Source: Diplonema japonicum (Eukaryota; Euglenozoa; Diplonemea; Diplonemida; Diplonemidae). From it: a stretch of 64,000 bases of DNA. The notes below the pieces were generated by a model. That model worked only from the letters and a program-made list of their open reading frames with translations. It searched no databases and was not told the DNA's origin. The position numbers were made by a program, and so were the translations under genes. This document shows, in pieces, positions 43,243-53,516 of the stretch; within the stretch, counting starts at the first letter, position 1; every line of letters starts with the position of its first letter. Location: positions 372,001-436,000 of the forward strand of contig OZ025658.1 of the NCBI GenBank assembly GCA_964019335.1. Direction: 5' to 3'.

Positions 43243-46200
43243 TTAAAAGCGCAAATGCTGACGAGCCTTAGTCCTCTTTGTGGTCCCGAAGAGGGGGTCA
43301 ACCGTAGAGGTTGGGTCAGTGTTAGGGGAAAAGTTCAGTGACGCGGCGTCCTCAGCTCCAAGCGAGCGGCGAAAGTCAAACGAGGATTGTGAGGCGTGCG
43401 AAGAAGGGGGCTTGCGGCTTGAGGGGGATCCTACCGAACCTTCTGTTTTTTGCAGGATATCCCTATCGGCACTCACTTGGAAAATCTGGTGCAGCATTGT
43501 GTCACAGACATCGCGGTCTTCTACCACGATCCCATCCCTGAGCACTAGCATGCTGTCGCTCTCCGTCACCACGTCTAGCTTGTTGGTCACGACCACTACC
43601 GTAGCCCTGCGGAACCACTCCTTCAGCACCCTGTGTACCATCTTTTCTACCTGCACGCTGCAATGGCACAATGCATTGTCCATCAATATCAATCGCAGAG
43701 GAGGCACTTTCTTGTACTCTTCCCGTGCCATCCCTCTCAATACTATCCGTGCCACGCATAGCAACTGCTTCTCTGCATCGCTCAACCTCCGTCCCCTTTC
43801 CCCTATGTCATAATGAAGTGGGTACCCTTCCAACTGCACACTTCTCAACGCCGCAAGGCACATGTTCCGTGAGTACTGCCCCGTGGGGTCCAGGTTCATG
43901 TGTATTGTCCCGTCCAGAAGGAGCGGAACCTGTCCCAGCAGCGCCACTGCTTGCCTGATGCACTTCGTACTCAGTTTGTCATACGTTTTCCCGTCCAGAG
44001 TGATGACACCCCCCGATGGCTCCTGTAGGTTCAATAACAATTCCATCAGTGTTGTCTTGCCGGAGCCCGATTTCCCCACCAGCGCCACCCTGTGCCCTGG
44101 TGAAATCTGGAAGTTTACATTCGACAAGGTTTGATGCAAGGCCCTCTGCCTCCACTCCCCAGTGTGTGGGTGGATGTGTTTTGTGAATAACGGCATGCAC
44201 TTCCCCTTCTCGCTCGTTGACCCGCAGCAGGACCAGTGGTCTCCAGGTATCTCACCCCCATGTCTGCACAGGATGCCATCAAACGCTTTCGGATATGAAC
44301 ACCACTGTTTGCAAGTCCCTGAGGGCGAACCGATGGAGACAGACACCTGCTGGAAAGTCACTCTGCCTGTCTTGGGGTACAGCTTCGGTCTGTAGGGGCC
44401 CTCATCGATGATGTCGCTCTTGAGCATACTGTACTCGTTGACCCTCTGCACCGAGAGCAGTGTGGCCTGAAGTTCAGAGACAGTAGTAACCAGTGATCCC
44501 ATCCACTGCGTGATGGAGTACGAGTAGAACAGGGCAAGGCCTGCGAGGGCCACATGGCGGTCACCATGCTTGTGGTTTGCAACAGCAACAGTGCTACACA
44601 CAGTGACACATACATAGCCGGCCAGTTGCAAGCGAAGGCGAAGCCAGCAAGAAACAGCGCAAATGGAATACTTAACGCGCTGCGACTGGGCCAGAACATC
44701 CTCGCACATCTGCAGCACGTATCCCACATTTACTTTCAGCGAAGCCACTCCTGTGCTGATCTCGTCGTTGTGTGCTTGTAGCTTTGTACTCGTCTCAAAG
44801 TCAAGCCTCTTGAGCTCTCTCATTGTCTCTTCGAAGTATTGTCTGACGATGACGAACAGCACAACAACAGGGATGACTCCGAACAGCGTGTACAGGTTGA
44901 AGAGGCCCAGGACACACACTGCTCCCAGCAAGCGGAAGCTCTGGGTGGCTAGCTCGCCTAGGTGTAGAGGTAGGTCCTCGTCAATCACAGAGACGTCATC
45001 TGACAAGCATGTGAGGAGACTGGCAACATGATTGGCCTTGAAGAAGGCCACAGGCGCGGACATTATGGAGTCCAGCAGCAACGTGTGTAGCAGCTCGCTG
45101 AGCTTGATGCCACCGTAAGCATGAACGATGCATTTACACAACGCAGCTCCCGCATGGCCCACAGCTACAACACCCAACACAAAGAGGTATGTCCAATCAC
45201 TGTAACTATCCGAGTCTATCCAGTGACAGACCCACCAATCTGCAAACACATGTGTTCCTTGCATAACTATCAAAGCACCCACCACGAGACCTGCTGTGAG
45301 CTTCCCAGTCTCCTGGCAGATGAGTGTCCACGTGCCTTTCATAACTACTCTGGGCTGTTCGGGGATGTCGACGGCAGTGTTGGTGTAACGCTCGAGTTGA
45401 CACTCTCCGTCCCACGACCTTGTGGGTGTGGCTGCGACGTGGTGCTCGGAAGTATTGCAGGTCGCAGCCAATAGCAAGGCGGCGGCAACTACGGATTGCC
45501 GAATGGTGTCGGAGATCTCTTCAAGGATGGCAGATGGCTCGGCTGTGCAGTGCTCACCCGAAGTCATCTCGATGATGGTAGTGCAGTCGCGCAGGAGGCG
45601 GAAATTGCGTGTGGCTACTACAACGGTATTACGGTGTGCACTTAAGTACTCGTGCAAGCAGCTCGCCTCCATTTCATCAAGGTGCTGGTAGGGGTCATCC
45701 AGGAGGAGAAGGTCTGCACACATGTACAGACACCTCGCGAGGCATATTTTTGCAGCCTGCGCAGTCCTGAGTGTGGGGTCTTCAGGGCTTACAATTACAT
45801 TACAATCCGCGAAGCACTTCTCAAGAGAGACAGCGTCGGTCACCTCCAAGAAGAGCTTCTCGTCGTATGCCTTGCCGACAAGGATGTTATCATAAACACT
45901 GCCCGAGAAAACACAGGGTGTAGAGGGGGCAAACGCGATGCTACCCTTTCTGGAATACACCCCAGACTCCTGAAGCATCTCTCCTGCAAGGGCCCAAAGA
46001 AAGCTCGATTTCCCTGATCCTTTCCTACCGATGACACCCACATACTCACCGCTCTTCAGAGTGATCGATATCGTGGTGGACGATACCTGCGTGCACACGT
46101 CAGACCACGAGAAGGTGCCTTTGGCCTCAATACAGATGCCCACAGGGCACGTGATGTCCGCCCTTACAGGCGGGATACTAAGGTAGCCCTCAACGGCATT

Positions 46201-47864
46201 CACAGAACGGTCGATCTCAGACCGTCTCGTGATGTCGTAAGGGAGCACATTGAGGGGGTGGATGAGGAGGTCGAAGAGCACAAGGGAGGAAACAACCCTC
46301 GCGGGGGATAAAGCGTTCGACTCATAAAAGCCTCTGTACGACAAAAAGATGCACAACGAAACCCATACAGGCGTCGTGTACCAGAGGAAGGCACACAGCG
46401 CGTCACAGTACTGCCTCCTCTGCAGGGCCGCCAGTTCTGTGATCCGTGCATCTTGTACCATCTCTTTGCCAAGATTTGTCCACCCTTGACACTTTAGTGC
46501 TGACATGTTGCCGAGTAAGCTGCTCACCTTTCGGACACGCGTTTCAGACTTAATGTTAATGTCACGACTCTCCTTCAGCACGTAGAAGGCAGCCTGGGTG
46601 TTGGCAGCCAGAATCAGCAGGACAACCCCAATGCCCGTGAGGAATGCCCAGTCCACCTGAAGATACAAAAGATAGAACCCGAGACAGATCTGCGCGAGCT
46701 TGACGGGGATCTCAAACGTAACACGAGGAAGCTCTGTGATGTTGCTGCAGTCGGTTGAGATAAGGAAGGTGGTACTGGTGGCACGCACCGCCTTCTGTCG
46801 CACGGCCTCTGGGAGGCGGAAGGTCTGCTTGTTGACGAGGGCAAGGAGCACGTCACGTATCTTGAGCATCAGAAGCCTCGCTTGGTACTCTTGATACTCG
46901 CGAAGCACTGCTGGGATCACCACCACAAGCGAGAGCCCTATGACATAGAGGCTCCCCTTCCACGTTGCACCATCCATTGTGAGGTAGTCTAGGAAGGAGC
47001 GTAGCAAAAGCGGAAAGCAAAACACAGACAGCCCAACCAACAGCCTGTAGAAGCCGACCATCAGGTAGCTGCCTCTGAACGTCAAGAACAGCGCCCGCCG
47101 CACGTCGAAAGCATGTGTCAAGAGGTGCACCTCGAAGCTGTGCTGCGTCTCCTTCATGTCCAGCTGCGGGTCGAGCGTGTCATCGATCTCAATCACACGC
47201 TTCGCACCGAGGTTGAGCAGCTGCCCTGCCCACATGAAGAGCTGTGTGAGGTTGTGTCATTCATCATTGCGACATACCCACTTGCTGGGGAGCGACACCG
47301 CAGCATCGCTTCTGTTCGTCAGCAAGCAGAACAAGAGAAGGCACAAGGCCGACTCTGCCAAGTGAATGAAGGAGGGCATGTCCCATCCACCGGGGAGTCG
47401 CGCGGCGCTAGCCCATGTGCTTGGGATCCGTGCGGCCATGACCAGGAGGCAAGCAGATTGAAGAGATGCGCCTTGCCAGGTGACAAACATAGTGGCCCAG
47501 AACACAATGGAACTAGACCAGCCGAGCCAGTCTCCAAAGGTGAGGCTTCGTGTCCCGAAAAAGATGAAGAGAGGTAGAGATGCTTGTATGAGAAGGCAGG
47601 TTGTGATGAGCTTATAGTTGAGACCTTCAGGGCGGCAGCTGTGTGGAAAGTTTATTTTGTCTAAAAGTGTGGCAAACCATTGGTTTCGCGTGGCCACAAG
47701 GTACATCCCAAGACAGCAGTAGACAGGAACTGCAAGCTGTGTGGGTTTATCTTATTTTAATTCTCCTTTTTCCATACCAACGACGCTACGCAGTCCCTGC
47801 ACTGTAGCAACTCCGCATTCTCCCAAAATGCTTCATCCCCGCCACAAATATACCCAACCCACAT
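43243..47864 (-). CDS. ABCC/MRP-type ABC transporter with degenerate signatures (three exons)
   Basis: Exons are 47778-47864, 47278-47736 and 43243-47241 with introns of 41 and 36 nt; the product has 1,514 residues. Exon 1 (MWVGYICGGDEAFWENAELL) and exon 2 give a five-helix TMD0 as in long MRPs. Two further membrane domains and two nucleotide-binding domains follow. NBD1 has Walker A GRKGSGKSS (about residue 589), Walker B LLLLDDPYQHLD and, instead of LSGGQ, LRTAQAAK. NBD2 has Walker A GKSGSGKTT (about 1240), RRLSDAEKQLLCVAR instead of LSGGQ, and Walker B ILMDNALCH, where the catalytic Glu is Asn. It is a plasma- or vacuolar-membrane transporter by family, but ATP hydrolysis may be reduced. 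Confidence 0.88.
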
Positions 47865-48266
47865 CTTAGGATCTATCGACGAGATTCAAACTGTGTGCTC
47901 TGCACCATTCCACCCCCCTCCCCTCCCCTCCCTTTTCGTGCAATGTTTGGTTTGTGATCTATCTAAAAAGAGGAAAGGGTAAATTAAAAAAAAACTTTTT
48001 GTTTTCTATTTTCTTTTTGTTACCCCGCCCCCTTTTTTTTTTCCACGTGTAAAAAAAAAGGAAATTAAAAAAAAGAAAGAAGAAAGAAGGGGGGGGGGGG
48101 TGACCCTTTTTGTCCCTCCCTTTTTTTTTACCCCCTTCTCTCACTAGATGCGCAGGTTAGGACGACACTAAGGCGTCTTTCTTTTTTTTCCCCCCCGTTT
48201 TTTAAAAATCGCTACACCCCCTATTTGTTTTTCTTCGTTTTCTTTCCTCTGTTCCATTCATTTTGT
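47865..48266. other. homopolymer-rich spacer
   Basis: About 400 bp between the UCH37 stop and the ABC transporter start, with A, T, G and C runs. No gene is supported. Confidence 0.6.
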
Positions 48267-49231
48267 TCATTTCGCAGCTTTTTTTGCAGCAAGCTTTTCA
48301 GCAGACCGCTTCTGGGAAGCGTCAGCAATGTCGCCAAGCTTTCCTATTTTTTTTTTTTTTTATTTCATCCCTCCCCTTCCCCCCCTAACAAACCTGTCTG
48401 CGAAAGCGCCTTTAAGCACGACACCACCAACGGGATATAATTATGCCTTCTGCGCGTGTTTTCAACCTTGCCTTTCGCTTTGGCGTCCTTTAGATCAGCG
48501 ATCTGGTTCCTGAGGAGCATTTCCTCTGTCTCAGATGGGTTGTCCTTCAGCTTCTCGGATAGCGTCGTGATTCTGTCCTTCGTCACAGCCAAGAGGGAGA
48601 ACATGAGCCCGTTCCCTTTGCTGTCCTGTGACTGCACTTCTGCGACCCTTTCCTGAAGGAGGGGGACTGCTTGTGCGATCCAATCATCACCAGCATCGCC
48701 TGCCATGATGGGCCCTGCTTGGAGTCCGTCAAGTTCGTACAAAAAGCCCTCTTTAGGGATATATGCGGTGAAGTGGTAAGCATCATCGTCAGGTGAAGCA
48801 GCAGTTTCTTCAAATTGGAAACACTGAGGTTTCGAAAAAGAGTTGTGGACTGAGCGAAGGACGTCTTGCGAACCCATGCACTCTCCCCTTTGTTCCGGCC
48901 CCAGGGGGAGTGTGAAGCTTTTGAACTCTTCCAGCTCCTTCCCGATGTCCACACCTTCGGCGTTGAGAAGGATGTTCACGATGGCCTGCGTCGCACATGC
49001 GTTCGTGACGATCTGCTTTGCAAAGTACACGCTCTCCGCATCCACGATGGCCACCTCGCGCTTGACGGGCTTCCACTTGAACAGAAAGATCAACCCATGC
49101 ACAGGGCCCATCCTTTTAATCTCCTCCACATCCAAACACGGGACCTCCGCCACCTCCACCTCCTTCACCCCGAACTTCTCGATCATCTCATTGAAGACAA
49201 CAGGATCCGACTCGATGGTGCACCATGACAT
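48267..49231 (-). CDS. UCHL5: ubiquitin C-terminal hydrolase, UCH37/UCHL5 type (two exons)
   Basis: Exon 1 is 48394-49231 and exon 2 is 48267-48343; the 50-nt intron starts GTTTG and ends AATAG with a run of A inside. The product has 304 residues. The start WCTIESDPVVFNEMIEKFG, GLIFLFKW, the catalytic Cys in NNACATQAIV-like context (here TNACATQAIV), the His in YHFTAYIP and Asp in LYELDGLQAGP are all present. The C-terminal ULD-like helices are recognisable (RRHNYIPLV), and exon 2 supplies the basic KRSAEKLAAKKAAK tail that in UCH37 binds the proteasome subunit Rpn13. This is a proteasome-associated deubiquitinase. The ATG follows an A-rich leader. Confidence 0.93.
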
Positions 49232-49450
49232 TGCTTTTTCTTTTTTTTTTTCTTTTCTAAACACACTAAATTATATTAGGAAAAATGGAAGAGGACGAAG
49301 AAAAAATAATAATAATATAAACACTACGGAGTGGAAGGGCAAAGGGGGTAGGGATTGGTAGAATGTTACATAAGAAAAAAAAACAAGAAACCGTGGTTGT
49401 AAAACAGAAGAGAAAACACTGAACGGGGGGGGGGGGGGGGGTTCCCACAT

Positions 49451-49740
49451 CTAGTAGGTACCCTTGCTGTTGATATGCTTGTAGTAGGCAGGGTCGTTGA
49501 GGACAGCACCGGCTGTGTACTCGTAAAGGTTGTCGAAGGGGTACTGTGGTGTGTGTAAGGTTGGGGGGGGGGGGGGGGGGGGTGTTGATATACCTTTCTG
49601 AAGTCGGAGAGCCTGACGTTGTTGAAATGGTCCTCGTCAGTTCTGAAGGTCTTGGCCAGCTTGCCCATGTACCACAAGTACCCGATTGCAAGCAAGAAGC
49701 ACCCACCGCACTGCAAGAGTGTGGTATATTTTCTACCCAT
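49451..49740 (-). CDS. 79-residue single-pass membrane protein (two exons)
   Basis: Exon 1 is 49594-49740 and exon 2 is 49451-49543. The 50-nt intron starts GTATA, contains a run of about 20 C on the coding strand and ends CACAG; the join is in phase 0. The start MGRKYTTLLQCGGCF leads into one membrane helix (about residues 8-25, LLAIGYLWYMG). The soluble rest contains DEDHFNNVRLSDFRK and YPFDNLYEYTAGAVLNDPAY. Size and style resemble accessory subunits of mitochondrial respiratory complexes, but no family is recognised. The start is 35 bp after the stop of the next tiny gene upstream. Confidence 0.6.
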
Positions 49741-49775
49741 TCTCTCGTGCTCGCCGCTCGCCCCGGGGTTGTAAC

Positions 49776-50029
49776 TCACCCTAACCTGTTCCTGCCCGAA
49801 CCCTTGGGCCCTGTTTTTTTTTTTTTTTTCTTCTCTTCTTACCCCCCTTCAATCTTCTTGTCACATACATGTAGAGGTCATACTTCTCCGGCAGCTGCGT
49901 GTAGTTAGGTGCCTCCATCGGCAGCCAATACCACGGTGTCGTCACATCCATGTCAGCCTGTCCCCTGTACCTGAAACCCCGCGCCTGGCCCTTCAGGGCT
50001 GTCCGCACCACCATCGCCTGCTTGTTCAT
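49776..50029 (-). CDS. 73-residue small basic protein (two exons)
   Basis: Exon 1 is 49843-50029 and exon 2 is 49776-49810, with a 32-nt intron (GTAAG to AACAG, mostly A and G). The product begins MNKQAMVVRTALKGQARGFR and contains TPWYWLPMEAPNYTQLPEKY. It lacks a clear membrane helix and has a basic N-terminus that could target a mitochondrion. No family is recognised. The aromatic, proline-rich centre is typical of small respiratory-complex subunits; that is inference. It is packed tightly against the 79-residue gene downstream. Confidence 0.6.
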
Positions 50030-50200
50030 TTTGAATGCCTGCCATGTTTTAAGAAGAGAGCAAAGGAGAAGAAGAAAAAGATCGCCTTGATGGCAAGAAA
50101 GGAGGGGAGGGGGGTGAATTGTGAGGCCAAAAGAATCGCAACCAGGGGCAGCCGAGAGCCATGTAAATAACTCCCCAGCACCGCTCATTGAAGAGGGTGG

Positions 50201-52168
50201 TCATCTCAGTCGGGAACGCTTTACAGCGACGGGGCCCCTGCGGAGGGGGTTGCCGAGCAGTTTTGTGACGGCGTCCGTAAGCACAGGAGCAGGAGCAGGA
50301 GCGGGAACAGAGTGTTGTGTTTCGTTGATAGTTTCTTTCGTCTTCGCTGTTGGCGGCTGGCTCACAGGCGGCGCTGTTGCAGGGGTTGGCTTAGGCACCG
50401 GTTTCTGCATGGGTGCAGGAACTGGTGTTGACCTGTCGGTGTCAGTGATTGCCGCTGCGGCAGTTTCCGGCGGCAGTTTTGCAGCCTGTGGTGTTATTGA
50501 CTTCTTTTTAAATTTCTTCTTCAAATTGCCTGCAGCTTCGTTCTTTGTTGTGTCAGTTGTGATGTTTCCAAAGGCACCCAAGGCAGCCTCAACTGCTTTC
50601 GCCCGCTCCGCTTGCATCTTTGCCTTCTTCCCCAACCACCTGGCCTCCTGCTCTGTCTTGGTTTTGACCATCCGTTCAAGGAAATTCTTCATCGCCGTTG
50701 GCAGCGAGGGCTGGAGGTTGAGCTTCCTCTCCACGTTTTTTATCTCTTCTTCCAGCTGCTTACGCGTTTTGCGCTCTCGTGTGCCATGTTCCCTTTGCTC
50801 GGTTTGTACAGTCGCGAGCTCCTTTGCGAGCCTTGCCTGCTCCATGAGAAGCCCTCGCTCAGCATCAAGCTGATCCTTCAAGGTCTGCAGTTCGCCCTGA
50901 AGACCGTCGCGTTCTGTGTGAAGCGCATCAATCTCAGTGCGGTAGACACACAGCTCCGTCTTAAATTCTTGCAGTTGCGTCTTGAACTTCTCAAGCTGCT
51001 TGAGCGTGCTGTCTAGCTTGATTGCGAAGTCGCTGTTACTGAGCATGGCAGCTGAAGCACACTCCACAACCCCAATTTCCTTGCTTGCCTTCCTCCGTCT
51101 GTTGTTCATGGTGAGACCCATGGACTCGATGAAGTGCAGCACCATCGCACGTAGGATGCGGTTTTGTTCTGCCTCTTGTCCAGCAATCGTGAGCTTCTCC
51201 TCCAGCGCAGCGAGCATGTTTTCTTTCACTATCATGCTGTCCTGCAGATCGGCGATCTGCTTCTTCATGTTCCCCGTCTCTTGTCTCTCTGCAAGGAGCT
51301 TTCCTGCAAATGCTGCCTCCTTCCGCTGCGCTGCTTGTTCCGATTCAAGCAGTGCTTTTTTCATTGCTGCCTCGCGTGCTTCCATACTTTGCAGCTTGGT
51401 CTCCAAGACGGCTATCTCTGTGGTGTGTGCTTCGTTCATGCCAGCGATCTCTTTGGTCAGTGAGGTGATCCTGGCGTCCAACGTGCGCAGCTCTTGCTCG
51501 ATGGTTGCTTTCTGTGCTTCGATGGCGGCGTACTCCTGGCAGAGTATGCTGTTCTGGTCTTGGAGCTTCGCCCTTTCGACAACGAAGTACGAGGACTGCT
51601 CTTCGAGGGAAACTATCTTTTTTTGCAGCTCGCGTTGGCTTTTGCGGAGCTCCTCAAGTTCCTTGATGCGCTGCTCTCTTAGGATGTCGGTAGGTGCTGC
51701 TGTGGAAAGTAGGGTGGAGTTAAGCTGCAGCGCACGGAGGGAAGACTGCAGATTGTCTCCCCGTTCCTGCTCCGCCTTGAGGAGTTGCTTGATCGACTCT
51801 GACTCAACGCAGTGCTCTATCGAGATGCGAAGTTCTGCCTGCAGCGCAGCGATGCGAGCTTCGTACAGCCGGATGAGGTCCTGGAACCACTCCCTCCCCG
51901 TAGCCTGCTTCATGTCAAGGGCTTCCATACAATCTATTACCTTTTCGGGCAGTTTTGGCAGTTTTTCAGAAACTCTTTTCAACACTGCCAAGCATTCCTC
52001 TGCACCTTCTCCTTCCCTTCGTTTCTCCTCTTCTTCCCTCCTTTCCCATTCATCCACCAAGGATCTCTCTTTTATTCCTCTGAATTTTCTCACGGGCGCT
52101 AGCAGCCTTGGCGTTGGTCTTAGCCCTCGCATTCCATTACTTTCTAGCACGCTGCGTACGTCGAGCAT
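50201..52168 (-). CDS. 655-residue coiled-coil protein
   Basis: A single frame. Residues about 80-330 and 370-490 are strongly heptad-patterned (for example RIKELEELRKSQRELQKKI and LEKFKTQLQEFKTEL). The last 150 residues are Pro/Ala/Thr-rich with a basic KKKFKKKS patch, and the end is RRGPVAVKRSRLR. There are no enzyme or membrane features. The start at 52168 (MLDVRSVLESNG) is the first ATG. It is probably a cytoskeletal or basal-body component, but the family is not recognised. Confidence 0.8.
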   Translation of the reverse strand: MLDVRSVLESNGMRGLRPTPRLLAPVRKFRGIKERSLVDEWERREEEEKRREGEGAEECLAVLKRVSEKLPKLPEKVIDCMEALDMKQATGREWFQDLIRLYEARIAALQAELRISIEHCVESESIKQLLKAEQERGDNLQSSLRALQLNSTLLSTAAPTDILREQRIKELEELRKSQRELQKKIVSLEEQSSYFVVERAKLQDQNSILCQEYAAIEAQKATIEQELRTLDARITSLTKEIAGMNEAHTTEIAVLETKLQSMEAREAAMKKALLESEQAAQRKEAAFAGKLLAERQETGNMKKQIADLQDSMIVKENMLAALEEKLTIAGQEAEQNRILRAMVLHFIESMGLTMNNRRRKASKEIGVVECASAAMLSNSDFAIKLDSTLKQLEKFKTQLQEFKTELCVYRTEIDALHTERDGLQGELQTLKDQLDAERGLLMEQARLAKELATVQTEQREHGTRERKTRKQLEEEIKNVERKLNLQPSLPTAMKNFLERMVKTKTEQEARWLGKKAKMQAERAKAVEAALGAFGNITTDTTKNEAAGNLKKKFKKKSITPQAAKLPPETAAAAITDTDRSTPVPAPMQKPVPKPTPATAPPVSQPPTAKTKETINETQHSVPAPAPAPVLTDAVTKLLGNPLRRGPVAVKRSRLR

Positions 52169-52799
52169 CTATACTGTGATGGTGGCATGGTTTAGGAGGA
52201 CAAAAGAAACAATGCGAATCTTTCTATACTATTAACTTAAAGAATCCTTAAACAAACGAAAATCTACAAAAGAGAAGAAGACGCCTAACGACTACAGATA
52301 ATTTGACAATAGAAAAGAACGAGGTCGAGGGGGGAAGGGGGTTGTGTTGTGGGGTGCATAAAAAAGGTTTGTTGTCACCTTTTCTTGCAATTGCACTCCC
52401 TCTCTTTTTCTTTTTCCTTCGTTCCTTTCTCCCCCCCCCCCCCCCCCCTTCTCCTTGCTAAAAAAGTTCTCCTTCTTTTTTGTAACATGGGGGAGGGAGG
52501 GGGGATGACATCTCTTGTGTTTGGTTCATAAAGGATAACATAATAAAAAAAAATCTCTATTTGGTAAGCAAAGAAAAAGAAAAATAGTTTTATTTAACTC
52601 CACCAAAATTTTCATGGGTGGGAGTGAAAATAAGAATTCACTTTATTTCACTCCTGACTTTATTTTCACGCTCCGGCTGGGTCTAAAAGAAATTAGGCCC
52701 AGGAGTGAAAAAATTCTGATAGCGTTAAAATAAGAAATATTATTTCACTCCTGGGCCTAATTTAAGCAAAACCCTCCAAAAAGTCCTACCAAGGTTCCT
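52169..52799. other. spacer with nested palindromes
   Basis: The left 400 bp is low-complexity with a C run near 52430. The right part (52615-52765) contains the palindromes listed separately. No host gene is supported. Confidence 0.6.
52619..52763. repeat. inverted repeats with GGAGTGAAA/TTTCACTCC ends
   Basis: A perfect 21-bp inverted pair lies at 52690-52710 and 52743-52763 (AAATTAGGCCCAGGAGTGAAA and its complement). To the left, GGAGTGAAAATAA and TTATTTCACTCC form a second, shorter palindrome. The shared terminal motif TTTCAC resembles the ends of the element at 5461-6045. Confidence 0.7.
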
Positions 52800-53250
52800 T
52801 TGGGATGGGCAAGAACCCGACTGCACAAGAGGCGGACGCAGCAGGGTTCACCCCCTTCCAAGAGTCATACGAAAAGGAGTGGGCACGCTTTTGTGTGTTT
52901 CATAATTATAGGAAGGAAAAGAAGGGCCCGTCCGAAAGAAGAGGATTCTATTCTATATTTCAGCGACATGAACAAGCAAAGCCTGCTGCCAGTTCAGTCC
53001 GGGCGGCTCAAGGCTAAACTCGGTTGTGAAGAGGAAGTACAACAAGCAGTTGCAAGACCACCCCCGACTAAAGGTCCCCCTCAAGAGGTTCCAAGAAGGC
53101 AAGTCAACAAAAAAGGCGAAAATCTTTGCCCAAAAGCAAATAACAGAATTCTTTAGCACCGAGGTATGGCATCGTCCGCCACGCTTATGCAGCGTTGATG
53201 TTCGCAGGAAACATGTGCACTACCGAGGCACATATCCGACACCTGTTGTA
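52800..53250 (+). pseudogene. decayed Crypton-like (DUF3504-type) tyrosine recombinase fragment
   Basis: The only plus-strand coding relic in the window. Three frames give consecutive pieces of the N-terminal part of this family: YEKEWARFCVFHNYRKEKK, then EEDSILYFSDMNKQ, then SRLNSVVKRKYNKQLQDHPR followed by KKAKIFAQKQITEFF. This matches the pattern of Crypton and domesticated DUF3504 proteins, in which a basic KKAxxFt...FL step precedes the catalytic domain. Beyond it a frame with AALMFAGNMCTTEAHIRHL may be the start of the catalytic core, with the expected Arg replaced. The copy is truncated and has several indels. Confidence 0.6.
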
Positions 53251-53310
53251 ATTGGTACCACCTGTACCTCCCACCCACTCAAATTTTGCTGTCGTTAAAT
53301 AAAATATCGT

Positions 53311-53456
53311 ATTTGTGAATATAAGATTGATGATTTCACTTGTGGTGGCAGTTTTGACTCGTTAAACGTTATAACACTCGCTTCGCTCGTGATATAACCG
53401 TCTTACTTCACTCGTCAAAACCACTGCCACCACGCGTGAAATCATAGGATCTTATA
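53311..53456. repeat. foldback element with about 50-bp inverted arms
   Basis: The left arm GTGAATATAAGAT...ATGATTTCAC...GTGGTGGCAGT...TTTTGAC is mirrored by GTCAAAAC...ACTGCCACCAC...GTGAAATCAT...ATCTTATATTCAC. The centre contains a smaller palindrome (GTTATAACACTCGC to GCTCGTGATATAAC). It lies just right of the Crypton-like relic. No clear target duplication was found. Confidence 0.7.
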
Positions 53457-53516
53457 TTCACTAAATAAATAGTTATTTTTTAAGGTGGAAACGATGTTCC
53501 ACAAAGAAGAAGAGGC

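Noticed and set aside
49738-49810. Reading the 73- and 79-residue genes as one protein
   Set aside because: The first frame ends in TGA and no acceptor ending in AG could bridge to the second frame; each has its own ATG.
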